DNA from: DASQHW01 sp038209365
GTDB taxonomy: Bacteria; Actinomycetota; Acidimicrobiia; IMCC26256; PALSA-610
Assembly (NCBI GenBank): GCA_038209365.1
Contig: JBBQXS010000026.1
Location: 1-59,455, forward strand
Reading direction: 5' to 3'
DNA: 59,455 bases
The notes below the pieces were generated by a model, which did not search any database, was not told where the DNA came from, and worked only from the letters and a program-made list of their open reading frames with translations. Of this stretch, positions 23,868 through 33,012 are shown piece by piece (the stretch's first letter is position 1; every line of letters starts with the position of its first letter). Both the position numbers and the translations under genes were made by a program.

Positions 23868-26800
23868 ATGCGGGGTGACCTGACTTGCGAGGGCTGCGGC
23901 GCTTCAAATGGCGCTGGGGCACGATTTTGCAATCAGTGTGCGGCGCCTCTTGGCGTGAGTCCGGTCGCCCCTGACCCGGCGCCTGCGCACGAGGAGCGCC
24001 GTCAGATCACGGTGTTGTTCTCTGACGCGTCGGGTTATACGGAGATGGCGGAGGACCGCGATCCTGAGGTTGTGCGCGAGGTGATGAAGCTCGTGTACGA
24101 GCAAGCGGACGAGATCGTCGAGAAGTACGGCGGTCGCGTCGACAAGTTGATGGGCGACGCGGTGCTCGCGGTGTTCGGTGATCCGATCGTGCACGAGGAC
24201 GATGCCGAGTGCGCGGTCCGTGCAGCGTTGGAGTTGCACGCCGCTGTGGACTCGATGGGTCTCGAGTTCGAATCACGCGTCGGTCGTTCAATTGCGATGC
24301 ACAGCGGAATCAACAGCGGTGTTGTGATCACGAGCGATCTCAGCGGTGACCGCGCGAGCGGGCCATTGGGCGACATGGTGAACATCGCGTCGCGTTTGCA
24401 GTCGCTTGCGAAGGAGGGCGAGATCCTGATCGGTCCCGATACCCGCGCTCTCGTGCATGGCCGGTTCGAGCTCGGTGATCTCGGTGAACGCGAATTGAAG
24501 GGGCGCCGGGAACTCGTGCGCGTGACGCGCGTCGAAGGTTTCTTGGCCGAGCGTGGTGTGCCGTCGCGCCGATCGGGTGCCTTCATCGGACGGCACGAGG
24601 AGCTCGGTGTGCTGATCGGCGCGGTCGACCGTCTGCGCGATCGAGAGTCGGCGCTCATCACGGTGTGTGCGGACGCGGGCGCGGGCAAGAGCCGGCTGCT
24701 CGAGGAGGTCCGCTCACGCCTCGATCCCGACGTGCAGTGGCTCGAAGGTCGCGCCTACCCGTATACGACCAACATCCCGTACGCGCCAGTGATCGACCTG
24801 CTGAACCGCGCCGCGGGGATCGACGAGCGCGACACCTCCGAGCAGGTTCGGGCCAAGCTCGAAGCGCTGGTCGCACGGAACCTGCCCGGCGACGAACGCA
24901 CAATGGTGGCGCTCGCGCACCTCTACGATCTCACCCCGGCGGAATCGGCCGTCGATCTCGAGGCATTCCGGTCGATGCTGCTCGCTGCCCTCACCGCGCT
25001 TGTGGATGTCGTTGCTCGCCGTGCACCAACGGTCGTGTGCCTGCAGGATCTGCACTGGGTCGATCCATCGACGGCGGATCTCGTGCGCGAGCTGGCGGCC
25101 ATCGTTTCGGAGCCGGTCGTCATGGTCTGCAACTTCCGGCCCGGTTTCTCGCTCGGAGCACCCCGCGAACGCGTGCTTCACCTCGGCGAGATGTCACAAC
25201 GTCAGACCCGGGAACAGCTCGTCTCACTGCTCGACGGCGCAGAGCCACCCGACGATCTCGTAAATGTCGTCATCGCACGCACCGACGGCAACCCGTTCTT
25301 CGTGGAGGAGATCGTCAATAGCCTTATCGAGACCGATGTGCTCGTGCGCGAAGCCGATGGATGGGTGCTGCGTCGTCGGCTCGACGAGGTCGCCGTGCCG
25401 GGCACGATCCGCGGCTTGATCGCAGCGCGCATCGACAACCTCGATCCGCATCGTCGTCGTGTGCTGCGCGAGGTCTCGGTCGTGGGTCGGGAGTTCCTCT
25501 ACGGTCTCGTCCAGAGCGTCACGACCACGCCCGAACAGCTGGACGGCAGCCTCGCCGACCTCGCAGCGGCCGACCTCATCCGGGAGAAGTCGCACGATCC
25601 GGAGCTCGAGTACATCTTCAAGCACGCGCTCACGCAAGAGGTTGCGTACGACGGCCTCTTGCGCCGCGAACGTCAGGAACTGCACGAACGCGTCGCGCAG
25701 GCGATCGAATCCCTGCTCGGCGACCGTACGGGTGAGTTCGTCGAGACCCTCGCGTACCACTACCAACGCAGCGGCCACCTAGTGGAGGCCGTCGGGTACC
25801 TGCGCCGTGCGGGACGCAAGGCCCTCGACCGCTACGCGATCGCCGAGGCCCACGCCCACTATGAATCGGCCTACGCGCTTCTCACTGCGAACGCGTCCGA
25901 GGCCAACGCGATCCCTGACGTCGAGCGCGGTCGTCTCCTGCTCGAACTGATCCTCGACTGGGCGTACGTCCACTACTACACCGCCGAGTTCAACGAGATC
26001 TGTCGCCTCCAGACCCTCCACCACGACCTCCCCGACCGCGTCGGCGACGACCGCCTCACCGCGCGTTGGATCGCCTGGGCCGGCCACGCCGCGTTCCTAC
26101 ACATGGCCGACATGGTTCGATCCCGACAACTGCTCGACGACGCGCTCACGCTGGGTGAGCGCTGCGACGATCCCACCGCCCAGGCCCTCGCACTCGGGTG
26201 GTTGCCGTGGACCCTGTGGCTCGCCGGCGACACCGCACGCGGGGTGACACTCTGGCCGAAGCTCGAGGCGCTGCTTCCCCGCGTACCCGATCCGCACGAC
26301 CGTCGCTACGCACAGATCAAGGGTTTGGGCGGCTTCGCCGTGTCGGCCGGCGTACGAGGAGAAACGCACGCGGCGCGCGCTCGGGCCCGCGAGCTGATCG
26401 ACATCGGCGAACAGACGGGGAACCGGCGCGCCGCCGCGATGGGTCACGGCGGCTTGGTCTTTGTCAACATCGTGCTCGGCAACCAGCAAGACGCGATCGA
26501 CGAGACCGACGCAACCACCGCGTGTGAGGCGGACCCCGTTTACGCGTTGTCCGCCGCGCTCTGGTCCGCCGGCATCAACGCGTTGTTTGGCGACCCGAAC
26601 CACGCACAGCAAACTTGCGACGAGTGGCAGCCCTTCACGGTGCGGTTTGGGCTGACGGCCTCGACCGACAACTTCGACGCCTTCAGCGCCATGCTCGCGG
26701 TCAGCTCCGGTCAGCTGAGCCGCGGGATGCGAGACCTCGCGGCCGTCCGCGAACGTGCCCAGCGTGCGGGCATCAACAATCTCTGCGACTTCATCGACCT

Positions 26801-27131
26801 GTTTCTCGCGATTCTCTACGCGCGGATCGCAACCGGAGAGGTCAGCGGCTCGCTGGGTGCAGCGTTGCGCAATCCGGGATTCGTACTGCGCCATGCACGG
26901 GGCGCCGCCAAGCGCGGACGTGCCGCGCTCGAAGAGCTCGCCGCGACGCTCGACAATCGCGGCTCCGGCGGATACCGCGCGATGGTGGAATTCGAGCTCG
27001 CCAAGCTCGCGCAGCACGAGCACCGAGCCGTCGACGCGCGCGCTCACCTGCAACGCGTGCAAGAGCTCCTCGCCGACGAGCCCGACTGCACCCTCGCTCG
27101 CGACGCCACGGCAATGCTCGCGGGACAGTGA
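23868..27131 (+). CDS. Zinc ribbon-cyclase-AAA ATPase-TPR regulator 2
   Basis: A 1087-residue protein. Residues 7-28 form a zinc ribbon (CEGCGASNGAGARFCNQC). The class III cyclase domain (about 44-215) has the metal aspartates in VLFSDASGYTE and DKLMGDAVLAVFG and the core GPLGDMVNIASRLQ. The AAA/STAND ATPase (about 235-520) has Walker A CADAGAGKSRLL and Walker B VCLQDLHWVD. The rest is alpha-helical, TPR-like repeats. It is a paralogue of the preceding gene, and both lie in the same direction. A probable cytoplasmic signalling hub: cyclase output under ATPase/TPR control. The frame is intact end to end. An rve-element fragment begins within ten bases of the stop codon. Confidence 0.9.
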   Translation: MRGDLTCEGCGASNGAGARFCNQCAAPLGVSPVAPDPAPAHEERRQITVLFSDASGYTEMAEDRDPEVVREVMKLVYEQADEIVEKYGGRVDKLMGDAVLAVFGDPIVHEDDAECAVRAALELHAAVDSMGLEFESRVGRSIAMHSGINSGVVITSDLSGDRASGPLGDMVNIASRLQSLAKEGEILIGPDTRALVHGRFELGDLGERELKGRRELVRVTRVEGFLAERGVPSRRSGAFIGRHEELGVLIGAVDRLRDRESALITVCADAGAGKSRLLEEVRSRLDPDVQWLEGRAYPYTTNIPYAPVIDLLNRAAGIDERDTSEQVRAKLEALVARNLPGDERTMVALAHLYDLTPAESAVDLEAFRSMLLAALTALVDVVARRAPTVVCLQDLHWVDPSTADLVRELAAIVSEPVVMVCNFRPGFSLGAPRERVLHLGEMSQRQTREQLVSLLDGAEPPDDLVNVVIARTDGNPFFVEEIVNSLIETDVLVREADGWVLRRRLDEVAVPGTIRGLIAARIDNLDPHRRRVLREVSVVGREFLYGLVQSVTTTPEQLDGSLADLAAADLIREKSHDPELEYIFKHALTQEVAYDGLLRRERQELHERVAQAIESLLGDRTGEFVETLAYHYQRSGHLVEAVGYLRRAGRKALDRYAIAEAHAHYESAYALLTANASEANAIPDVERGRLLLELILDWAYVHYYTAEFNEICRLQTLHHDLPDRVGDDRLTARWIAWAGHAAFLHMADMVRSRQLLDDALTLGERCDDPTAQALALGWLPWTLWLAGDTARGVTLWPKLEALLPRVPDPHDRRYAQIKGLGGFAVSAGVRGETHAARARARELIDIGEQTGNRRAAAMGHGGLVFVNIVLGNQQDAIDETDATTACEADPVYALSAALWSAGINALFGDPNHAQQTCDEWQPFTVRFGLTASTDNFDAFSAMLAVSSGQLSRGMRDLAAVRERAQRAGINNLCDFIDLFLAILYARIATGEVSGSLGAALRNPGFVLRHARGAAKRGRAALEELAATLDNRGSGGYRAMVEFELAKLAQHEHRAVDARAHLQRVQELLADEPDCTLARDATAMLAGQ

Positions 27132-27137
27132 CCGTGA

Positions 27138-27587
27138 TGGGGATATCGGCGCATCCACGGCGAACTTGCCAGGCTTGGCATCGCCATCGCGGCGTCGACG
27201 GTGTGGACGATCCGTAAGAACGCCGGGATCGACCCGGCTCCCGGCCGATCGTCAGACTCATGGACGACGTTCCTACGCAGCCAAGCCGTAGGGATCGTTG
27301 CCAGCGACTTCTTCACGCGCTACAACGCGCGCAGACCGCACCGCAGCCTCAGGTAACGCGCGCCGAACGATACGAACGTTGTCGAATATCAGGCCGGCCA
27401 GACGATCCGACGACACCCCACCTGCGGCGGACTCATCAACCAGGACCGCCAAGCAGCCTGAACGCTGGACAACGGCCGAACCCAACACGGCCACGTCACC
27501 TTCGACGCGTCCGCTCCCTCGCCACACAACGCAACATCGACGTTGAGAATCGTCCCCGAACACCCGAACGCGCTTTCGGCGCCCACA
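27138..27587 (+). mobile_element. rve-type insertion sequence, copy 3 (5'-truncated and internally deleted)
   Basis: The plus strand encodes WGYRRIHGELARLGIAIAAS, then SWTTFLRSQAVGIVASDFFT, and then jumps (about 27316) to RYNARRPHRSLR and a C-terminal part like LINQDRQAA. It ends with the complement of TGTGGGCGCCGAAAGCG, the element's left end, at 27587. About 0.5 kb in the middle and the whole 5' part are gone. Its orientation is opposite to copies 1, 2 and 4. Confidence 0.75.
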
Positions 27588-27615
27588 GGGTCTGGGAACC
27601 CTTACCATTCTTGAC

Positions 27616-27822
27616 ATGAGCGCCTCCAACGACCGCAGCAAGAGAGCCGGGAGCTATATCCCCAAAGGGTCGACGTCGCAGGGCGTCTTCAAGGCGGTCG
27701 CCTGCAACGCCATCGGTCGGGGGGTCGGCGTCGATGAAGCAATCGCGCACGCCGCGCACGCCGCGCGTCGGGAGGACCCCGATTTCGTACCGACTTACGA
27801 CGTCGCGATCCTGAGCATCTAA
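27616..27822 (+). CDS. Small protein of unknown function
   Basis: Sixty-eight residues: MSASNDRSKRAGSYIPKGST, then SQGVFKAVACNAIGRGVGVDEAIAH and a C-terminus YDVAILSI. The N-terminal third is polar and disordered; the middle is a likely amphipathic helix with Ala-rich repeats (AIAHAAHAARRE). I recognise no family, and no strong ribosome site is visible. The balanced composition, compared with shadow frames around it, is the main support. Confidence 0.4.
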   Translation: MSASNDRSKRAGSYIPKGSTSQGVFKAVACNAIGRGVGVDEAIAHAAHAARREDPDFVPTYDVAILSI

Positions 27823-28222
27823 CTCCCTCACTCGCTTGCTCCTCGAGATTCTGCGCAACGCACGCGCGGTGTGTTCCGCCGGGACAATCAATGTTGCGGC
27901 GTCCTGCGACCCGCGTGCGTTGGTAGGTCGCGAGCCCGCGTTGGTCTTCGGAGCGGCCAGTCTTTGAAGACCTTGCGGTCGAGTGCGGTCGAGTTTGTCC
28001 AGTACCCGCAATGCTGGAAGTTATTGGCGCGTGTGAACGGACACCTCGCAACGCGGCACCGAGCACCTTCGGTCAGCCGCAATAGACCGAATCTGCGAAT
28101 GACGTCTTCGCCGTCATCGTGCGCGACGGTCTTGTACCTCAACTCGTCGCGCAGTCTCCGCGGCTGACGGTTCTGAGACGAGCCGTTGACGTCACCTCTA
28201 CGGCTGCCGAGGTACAGGCGGC
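27823..28222. other. No recognisable gene
   Basis: There is a short direct repeat (TGCGGTCGAG twice near 27975-27990) but no coding sequence that I can support. The region lies at the 3' end of the RCC1 gene, so any terminator would be here; I see no clear hairpin with a T-run. Confidence 0.4.
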
Positions 28223-29590
28223 CTAGATGCCGGTCACGACGACCGGTGTGTGTGCGTCGGTGACGGTGCCGTTGCCGAGCTGTCCGGCGGTGTTGGCGCC
28301 CCAGCATTTCGCGGTGCCGTTGGCCAACAGCGCGCAGGAATGGCTGCCGCCCCCGGCGATCGCGATGGCGTTCGTACCGGCACTGAATCCGCTCACCGCG
28401 ACCGGCGTCGACGCGTTGGTGGTGGTGCCGTTGCCCAACTGGCCGTAGCCGTTGTAGCCCCAGCACTTCGCGGTGCCGTTCGCCAACAACCCACACGAAT
28501 GGAAACCGCCCGCGCTGATCGCGACCGCGGTGTTGAGGCCGGTCACGACCACCGGCGTCGACGCGTTGGTGGTGGTGCCGTTCCCCAACCCGCCCAAAAC
28601 GTTGTAGCCCCAGCATTTCGAGGTGCCGTTCGCCAACAACGCACACGAATGGGCGCCGCCCGCGCTGATCGCCGCCGCGCTCGTCAGGCCGGTGACGACC
28701 ACCGGCGTCGACGCGTCGGTGGTGGCGCCGTTGCCCAGCTGTCCAGAGCCGTTGGCGCCCCAACATTTCGCGGTCCCGTTCGCCAACAACGCACACGAAT
28801 GGTTGCCGCCCCCGGCGATCGCCGCCGCGGTCGTCAGGCCTGTCACCACCACCGGCGACGACGAGTGGGTGGTCGTGCCATTGCCCAGCTGTCCGAAGGC
28901 GTTGGCGCCCCAGCATTTGGCGGTGCCGTTCGCCAACAACGCGCACGAATGGTTGCCGCCCCCACTGATCGCCGCCGCGTTCGTCAGGCCGCTCACCACC
29001 ACCGGCGTGGTGCTACACGCAACACCGCCGCTGCACGTCTGAGGACCAGTGAACGTGCCGTTGCCCAACTGGCCGAAGAGGTTGGCGCCCCAGCATTTGG
29101 CGGTGCCGCTTGCGAACAACGCACACGAATGATCGCCGCCCACGGCGATCGCCACCGCGTTCACCAGACCGCTCACCACCACCGGCGTGGTGCTACACGC
29201 AACACCGCTGCTACACGTCTCGGGACCAGTGAACGTGCCGTTGCCCAACTGGCCATAGGCATTGGCGCCCCAGCATTTCGCAGTGCCGTTGGCCAACAAC
29301 GCACACGAATGGTCGCCGCCCACGGCGATCGCCACCGCGTTCCCCAGACCGCTCACCACCACCGGCGACGACGAGTGGATGAACGTGCCGTTGCCCAACT
29401 GGCCAAAGGCGTTGGCGCCCCAGCATTTGGCGGTGCCGTTGGCCAACAACGCGCACGAATGGTTGCCGCCCAGGGCGATGGCGGGCGTCACGGTTCGGGC
29501 GCCCGCACGGTGCGGGACGGCTCCGGCGGGCACCGACTCCCACACCAGGCCAGCCGCGATCAACAACAACGCCAAGCCGACGCGCCTCAT
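28223..29590 (-). CDS. Secreted RCC1-repeat protein with eight near-identical repeats
   Basis: A 455-residue protein. A signal peptide (1-24, ending PAGA) is followed by eight repeats of about 50 residues, each built on GxHSCALLANGTAKCWGAN, then GQLGNGT and PVVVxGL. This is the RCC1/ALS2-type beta-propeller unit, here with two conserved cysteines per repeat (HSC, KCWG) suited to disulfides outside the cell. Repeats 2 and 3 carry a 10-residue insertion with two more cysteines (TCSSGVAC). The repeats are almost identical at DNA level (period 150 or 180 bp). The likely role is surface adhesion or protein binding. There are no other domains. The long frame on the opposite strand is a shadow. Confidence 0.9.
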   Translation of the reverse strand: MRRVGLALLLIAAGLVWESVPAGAVPHRAGARTVTPAIALGGNHSCALLANGTAKCWGANAFGQLGNGTFIHSSSPVVVSGLGNAVAIAVGGDHSCALLANGTAKCWGANAYGQLGNGTFTGPETCSSGVACSTTPVVVSGLVNAVAIAVGGDHSCALFASGTAKCWGANLFGQLGNGTFTGPQTCSGGVACSTTPVVVSGLTNAAAISGGGNHSCALLANGTAKCWGANAFGQLGNGTTTHSSSPVVVTGLTTAAAIAGGGNHSCALLANGTAKCWGANGSGQLGNGATTDASTPVVVTGLTSAAAISAGGAHSCALLANGTSKCWGYNVLGGLGNGTTTNASTPVVVTGLNTAVAISAGGFHSCGLLANGTAKCWGYNGYGQLGNGTTTNASTPVAVSGFSAGTNAIAIAGGGSHSCALLANGTAKCWGANTAGQLGNGTVTDAHTPVVVTGI

Positions 29591-30072
29591 AAACCCGACT
29601 CCCCACGTAGCGTGGCGATGAAGCTACCCGGACCGACACCCGACGGTCAATCACACCAACAGTCGTTCACCTGCGTGGGCCGTAGCCTCAGCCCCGGACG
29701 GTGGTGGTCGGTTCCACTCGATCGAGTTCATCGAGGGAGTACGACCCACCGGCCGCGATTCGATCGGACAAATAGTCCAAGAAGGTGTATCGTCACCGCC
29801 AACACGGACTGAATACCCGCACCGTGTTGGACTCTGCCGCTCGCGACGGCACCCTCCCGGGCGGGAGCGTTGCTCCGGACCCTGGTAGCGCAGCAAGCGA
29901 ATGCGTCTGCCAGGGAGGTTGCAATGGCCCGACAGTGTTCGCGAGTGATCGCCTTGCGCGCCGGGACATACGGCGACCTCGCCGCGGCGGAGTTCATCGA
30001 CACTGCCATCATCCGCACACCCCCGTCGCGCTCGTCACGTGAGCCGCGATCTGCCTCGAACGACCGCCCACG
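29591..30072. other. No recognisable gene
   Basis: This is the upstream region of the RCC1 gene. A plus-strand frame near 29934 (MARQCSRVIALRAGTYGDLA) has an AGGGAGG-like site before it but no recognisable domain, and ends after about 48 residues. I do not support it as a gene. Confidence 0.4.
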
Positions 30073-30486
30073 ATGAGCGAGAGACGACTTCGCGCGGCGG
30101 TCTTGGCCATCGGAGGCGTGCGACTCTGCGCTGGGCTCGCGTTGGGAGGATCGCCGACCCGGTTCTTGCGTTGGGAACACAACATCCCGTCGGGCTCCTC
30201 GATGACGTTGATGATGCGAACCGTCGGCATTCGCGATCTCGCCCTTGGATTCGGGACGGCGAGCGCTCTTCGCTCGGGATCGACGCGTGAGTTGCGGCGG
30301 TGGATCGGAGCGGGGTTATTGAGCGATGTCTTGGATGTCGGTGCGGGGTTAGCGAGCGCGCGCACGACCGGCGCACGCGGTCTCGTGTCCTCATTGATTG
30401 CATCACCCGTGGTCGCCCTTGATCTGTGTGCGTTGGCCGCACTTCGTGAGGTATCCCGGGAAGCCGAACGACCTCCACTTCGCTAG
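30073..30486 (+). CDS. Small membrane protein, DUF4267-like
   Basis: A 137-residue protein with probably four hydrophobic segments: LAIGGVRLCAGLALGG, RTVGIRDLALGFGTASAL, GAGLLSDVLDVGAGLASA and LIASPVVALDLCALAAL. The motif MRTVGIRDLALGFG, followed by a D..D..A segment, resembles small actinobacterial membrane proteins of the DUF4267 type. Function is unknown. The gene stands alone in the same direction as the glpK fragment that follows. Confidence 0.68.
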   Translation: MSERRLRAAVLAIGGVRLCAGLALGGSPTRFLRWEHNIPSGSSMTLMMRTVGIRDLALGFGTASALRSGSTRELRRWIGAGLLSDVLDVGAGLASARTTGARGLVSSLIASPVVALDLCALAALREVSREAERPPLR

Positions 30487-30660
30487 TCGGACGCCGCCGG
30501 TGCGTGCGCACTGCTGGCGGGCCCCACGGACGCGCCAGATCTGCCTGATTGAGTCGGGGGGACGTTGCGGGTTGCTCGTAGCGTCGGTGGAGCTTCAGCG
30601 GTCGTCGCCGGTCCCACCAACGGGTGCCGATTACGCCTCATGCGGCGCGTTCGAAGTCAG

Positions 30661-30810
30661 CGGTGGGCCGACGGGGGCATGACGAAGAACGAGCTGCTGA
30701 TGCAGTTCCAAGCCGACGTACTTGGCTCCCCTGTGGCCGCCCCGGCGGTGGCCGAGATCACGGCCACCGGGGCCGCCTACGCCGCGGCGCCTCCGGACCG
30801 GAGGTGGTGA
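30661..30810 (+). pseudogene. glpK: Glycerol kinase C-terminal fragment
   Basis: The frame RWADGGMTKNELLMQFQADV, then AVAEITATGAAYAAAPPDRRW, matches the conserved C-terminal ATP-binding part of FGGY-type glycerol kinases (VDGGMVVNELLMQFQAD; PKVAETTALGAAYAAG). Everything before about residue 400 of a normal 500-residue enzyme is missing, and the end is truncated too. It is a decayed remnant. Confidence 0.75.
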
Positions 30811-30927
30811 GCCGGGCACTCATGGTTTGTGTCGGCCGACACCCGGAGCATGTGTTCGCTTCACGACCCGAGGTCAGCATGATCCTCGGGCGTTCTCGAG
30901 TGCTTTGACGAACGTGCTGGCCGTGCG

Positions 30928-31161
30928 TCAGTCGGTCGTGGCGAGCACGCCCTCAGCCGCGTCATAGTCGCTCTCTCGGATCATCACCCGAGCGCCATCC
31001 GACAGTTGAAACGGGTAAGCGCCGCCGGCGTCGTCCGTCGAAACCCACGCGGGGATCCCCGCCGAGTCGAGCAAGCCGCGAATGAACTCTGCCTCAATCC
31101 GCGTCGCGACTGTGCGAATCACGACCTGCCGATCTTTGATCGCGTCATCGTCGCTGCTCAT
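30928..31161 (-). CDS. DUF2007-like putative signal-transducing protein
   Basis: Seventy-seven residues: VVIRTVATRIEAEFIRGLLD, then SAGIPAWVSTDDAGGAYPFQ, ARVMIRESDYDAAEGVL. This is the beta-alpha-beta layout of the DUF2007 family (variants of AxxxxxLLxxxGIPAxV...G, then VxVxxxDxxxAxxxL). The family is of unknown function, small and cytoplasmic. No operon partner was seen. Confidence 0.75.
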   Translation of the reverse strand: MSSDDDAIKDRQVVIRTVATRIEAEFIRGLLDSAGIPAWVSTDDAGGAYPFQLSDGARVMIRESDYDAAEGVLATTD

Positions 31162-31318
31162 ACCCTCGCTACTTTCGCGGTCTGCTCCCGCTCGAGTTTC
31201 ATATCCACGATCTACTCCTCTGCTCTGGTCCCATGGGCATGTGTGAATCCCACTGCGATCACCGTCGCCTCGGGCGGCGGTTCGCGCCCGTGGAACCCTG
31301 GTCGATGCTCTGCGCCGT

Positions 31319-31455
31319 CTAGCTGTGATGCCCTGAGAGGTTGTTGATGCGGCTCATGGGTGGTTGGCCTCCCAGGGCGCTGTGGCAGCGGTGATGGTTG
31401 TAGCCGTGGAGCCAGCGGGCAAGTGCGGCAAGGCGTTGTCCGGACAATCGCGTCC
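31319..31455 (-). pseudogene. IS481-type transposase C-terminal fragment
   Basis: On the minus strand the sequence reads LARWLHGYNHHRCHSALGGQ, then PPMSRINNLSGHHS-stop. This is the familiar C-terminus of IS481-family transposases (YNxxRPHSALGGxPPxSRL). Only about 40 residues remain. Confidence 0.7.
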
Positions 31456-31534
31456 CTTCTGATGGTTCGTTGAGGTTGACTTCCGTACGTTCTTGTGGAT
31501 TCGAGTCCGATCCGACATCAACTGGAGTAGCGAC

Positions 31535-32287
31535 ATGATGCGATCACCTCGATTCCTCTGCAGCGCACTGACGCTCGTGGTCGCCACGACTGCGTGTGGG
31601 TCGTCGAGTGCGTCAGCGGGATCAACCTGCCCGTTGCCGACATTCGGACCGGGGGAGAGTTATCACCCTGCGATCGATGCCGGGTCGTTCACGCCGAACG
31701 TCGATAATCCGCTCTTCCCGCTCCCGGTCGGCACGACGTTGGTGTACTCGGGAAAGAAGGACGGCAAGAACGCGATCGACGTCTTCGCAATCACCGCCAA
31801 GACCCGTAACGTCGACGGCGTGACCACTCGTGTCGTCGAAGACCGGCTCATTCTCAATGGCATCCTCGAGGAGAAGACCGCGGACTATTACGCGCAGGAT
31901 GGGTGCGGCAACGTGTGGTACTTCGGGGAGGACACCGCGGTACTCGACAAGAACGGGCACGTCGTCGACAGGGGCGGCTCTTTCCACGCCGGTGTCGACG
32001 GCGCCCAGCCGGGTGTGTTCATGGAGGCGAAGCCCGAGCTCGACCGGCGTTTCCGCCAGGAGTGGTACAAGGGCCAGGCCGAGGACACGTTCAGGGCGAT
32101 CGACCTGTCCGCGTCGGTTGCCGTGCCGTTCGGTTCCTTCGATCACGCGCTCAGGACCGAAGAAACCACAGCACTGGAACCGAAGGTCGTCGACAACAAG
32201 TATTACGTGCCGGGCATCGGCGAGGTCTTGGAGAAGTCCGTCAAGGGGCCGAACGAGGTGCTGCGGCTGATCGACGTCATCCGTTAG
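31535..32287 (+). CDS. Secreted lipoprotein of unknown function
   Basis: A 250-residue protein with a lipoprotein signal (LCSALTLVVATTAC, lipobox TTAC). The mature domain has a conserved-looking order: FTPNVDNPLFPLPVGTTLVY, VVEDRLILNGILEEKTADYY, CGNVWYFGEDTAVLDKNG and a C-terminal strand pair, KYYVPGIGEVLEKSVKGPNE. That resembles a family of extracytoplasmic lipoproteins often annotated as hypothetical. It lies 32 bp upstream of a response regulator in the same direction, so it may be part of, or the output of, that two-component system. Confidence 0.8.
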   Translation: MMRSPRFLCSALTLVVATTACGSSSASAGSTCPLPTFGPGESYHPAIDAGSFTPNVDNPLFPLPVGTTLVYSGKKDGKNAIDVFAITAKTRNVDGVTTRVVEDRLILNGILEEKTADYYAQDGCGNVWYFGEDTAVLDKNGHVVDRGGSFHAGVDGAQPGVFMEAKPELDRRFRQEWYKGQAEDTFRAIDLSASVAVPFGSFDHALRTEETTALEPKVVDNKYYVPGIGEVLEKSVKGPNEVLRLIDVIR

Positions 32288-32319
32288 CGCGAGTCGTTTG
32301 GTTCCGCGGAGGTGATCGG

Positions 32320-33012
32320 TTGCGGGTCTTGGTGGTCGAGGACGCGGTCAAGGTGGCCGCGCTGCTGAAGCGGGGCTTGGAGGAAGAGGGCCTCGCGGTC
32401 GACGTCGTCTCCTCGGGCGAGGAGGGCGTCTGGATGGCGACCGAAAATGACTACGACGCGATCGTGCTCGATGTGCGGCTCGGCGACATCGACGGCTTCG
32501 AGGTGTGTCGCCGCATGCGCGACGCCGAACGGTGGGCGCCAGTGCTGATGCTCACGGCACGAGACGCGATCGAAGACAGAGTCCTTGGACTCGATGTGGG
32601 CGCCGACGACTATCTCACCAAGCCGTTCGCATTTGTCGAGCTGCTCGCGCGGCTGCGCGCGTTGTTCCGCAGAGGTGCGGCGCCGCGGCCCGCACGGCTG
32701 ACCGTCGGAGACTTGGTCCTCGACCCGGCGGAACGCAAGGTGTGGCGCGGCGAGCAAGCAATTATATTGACAGCGAAAGAGTTCGTCCTGCTCGAGTACT
32801 TCATGCGACACGAGGGTGAGGTGCTCAGCCGTGCGCAACTCATGGAGCACGTCTGGGACTTCGCGTTCGACGGCGATCCACACGTCGTGACCGTGTACGT
32901 CGGCTATCTACGCGACAAGATCGATCGACCTTTTGCGCGGTCGTCACTCGAAACGATGCGCGCGATGGGCTACCGGCTCCACGATGATCGCGTTCCGTCG
33001 CCTTCCCGTTAG
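32320..33012 (+). CDS. OmpR-family response regulator
   Basis: A 230-residue protein. The receiver domain (1-118) has the phospho-acceptor Asp in AIVLDVRLGD and the switch Lys in LTKPFAF. The winged-helix DNA-binding domain (about 130-222) has LTAKEFVLLEYFMRHEGEVL, then HVVTVYVGYLRDKID and MRAMGYRL. It binds promoters when phosphorylated by the overlapping kinase. The start is TTG at 32320, with GGAGGTGAT ending 6 bases upstream; no ATG gives the canonical N-terminus LRVLVVED. It overlaps the kinase gene by 29 bp, implying translational coupling. Confidence 0.92.
   Translation: MRVLVVEDAVKVAALLKRGLEEEGLAVDVVSSGEEGVWMATENDYDAIVLDVRLGDIDGFEVCRRMRDAERWAPVLMLTARDAIEDRVLGLDVGADDYLTKPFAFVELLARLRALFRRGAAPRPARLTVGDLVLDPAERKVWRGEQAIILTAKEFVLLEYFMRHEGEVLSRAQLMEHVWDFAFDGDPHVVTVYVGYLRDKIDRPFARSSLETMRAMGYRLHDDRVPSPSR

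Noticed and set aside
26097..27158. 353-codon minus-strand frame over cyclase regulator 2
   Set aside because: No domain; antisense to an intact frame with TPR-like helices.
28250..29812. 520-codon plus-strand open frame over the RCC1 gene
   Set aside because: It is a repeat-driven shadow (HHRRRRVGGGAV-type periodic sequence); the minus strand gives signal peptide and RCC1 units.
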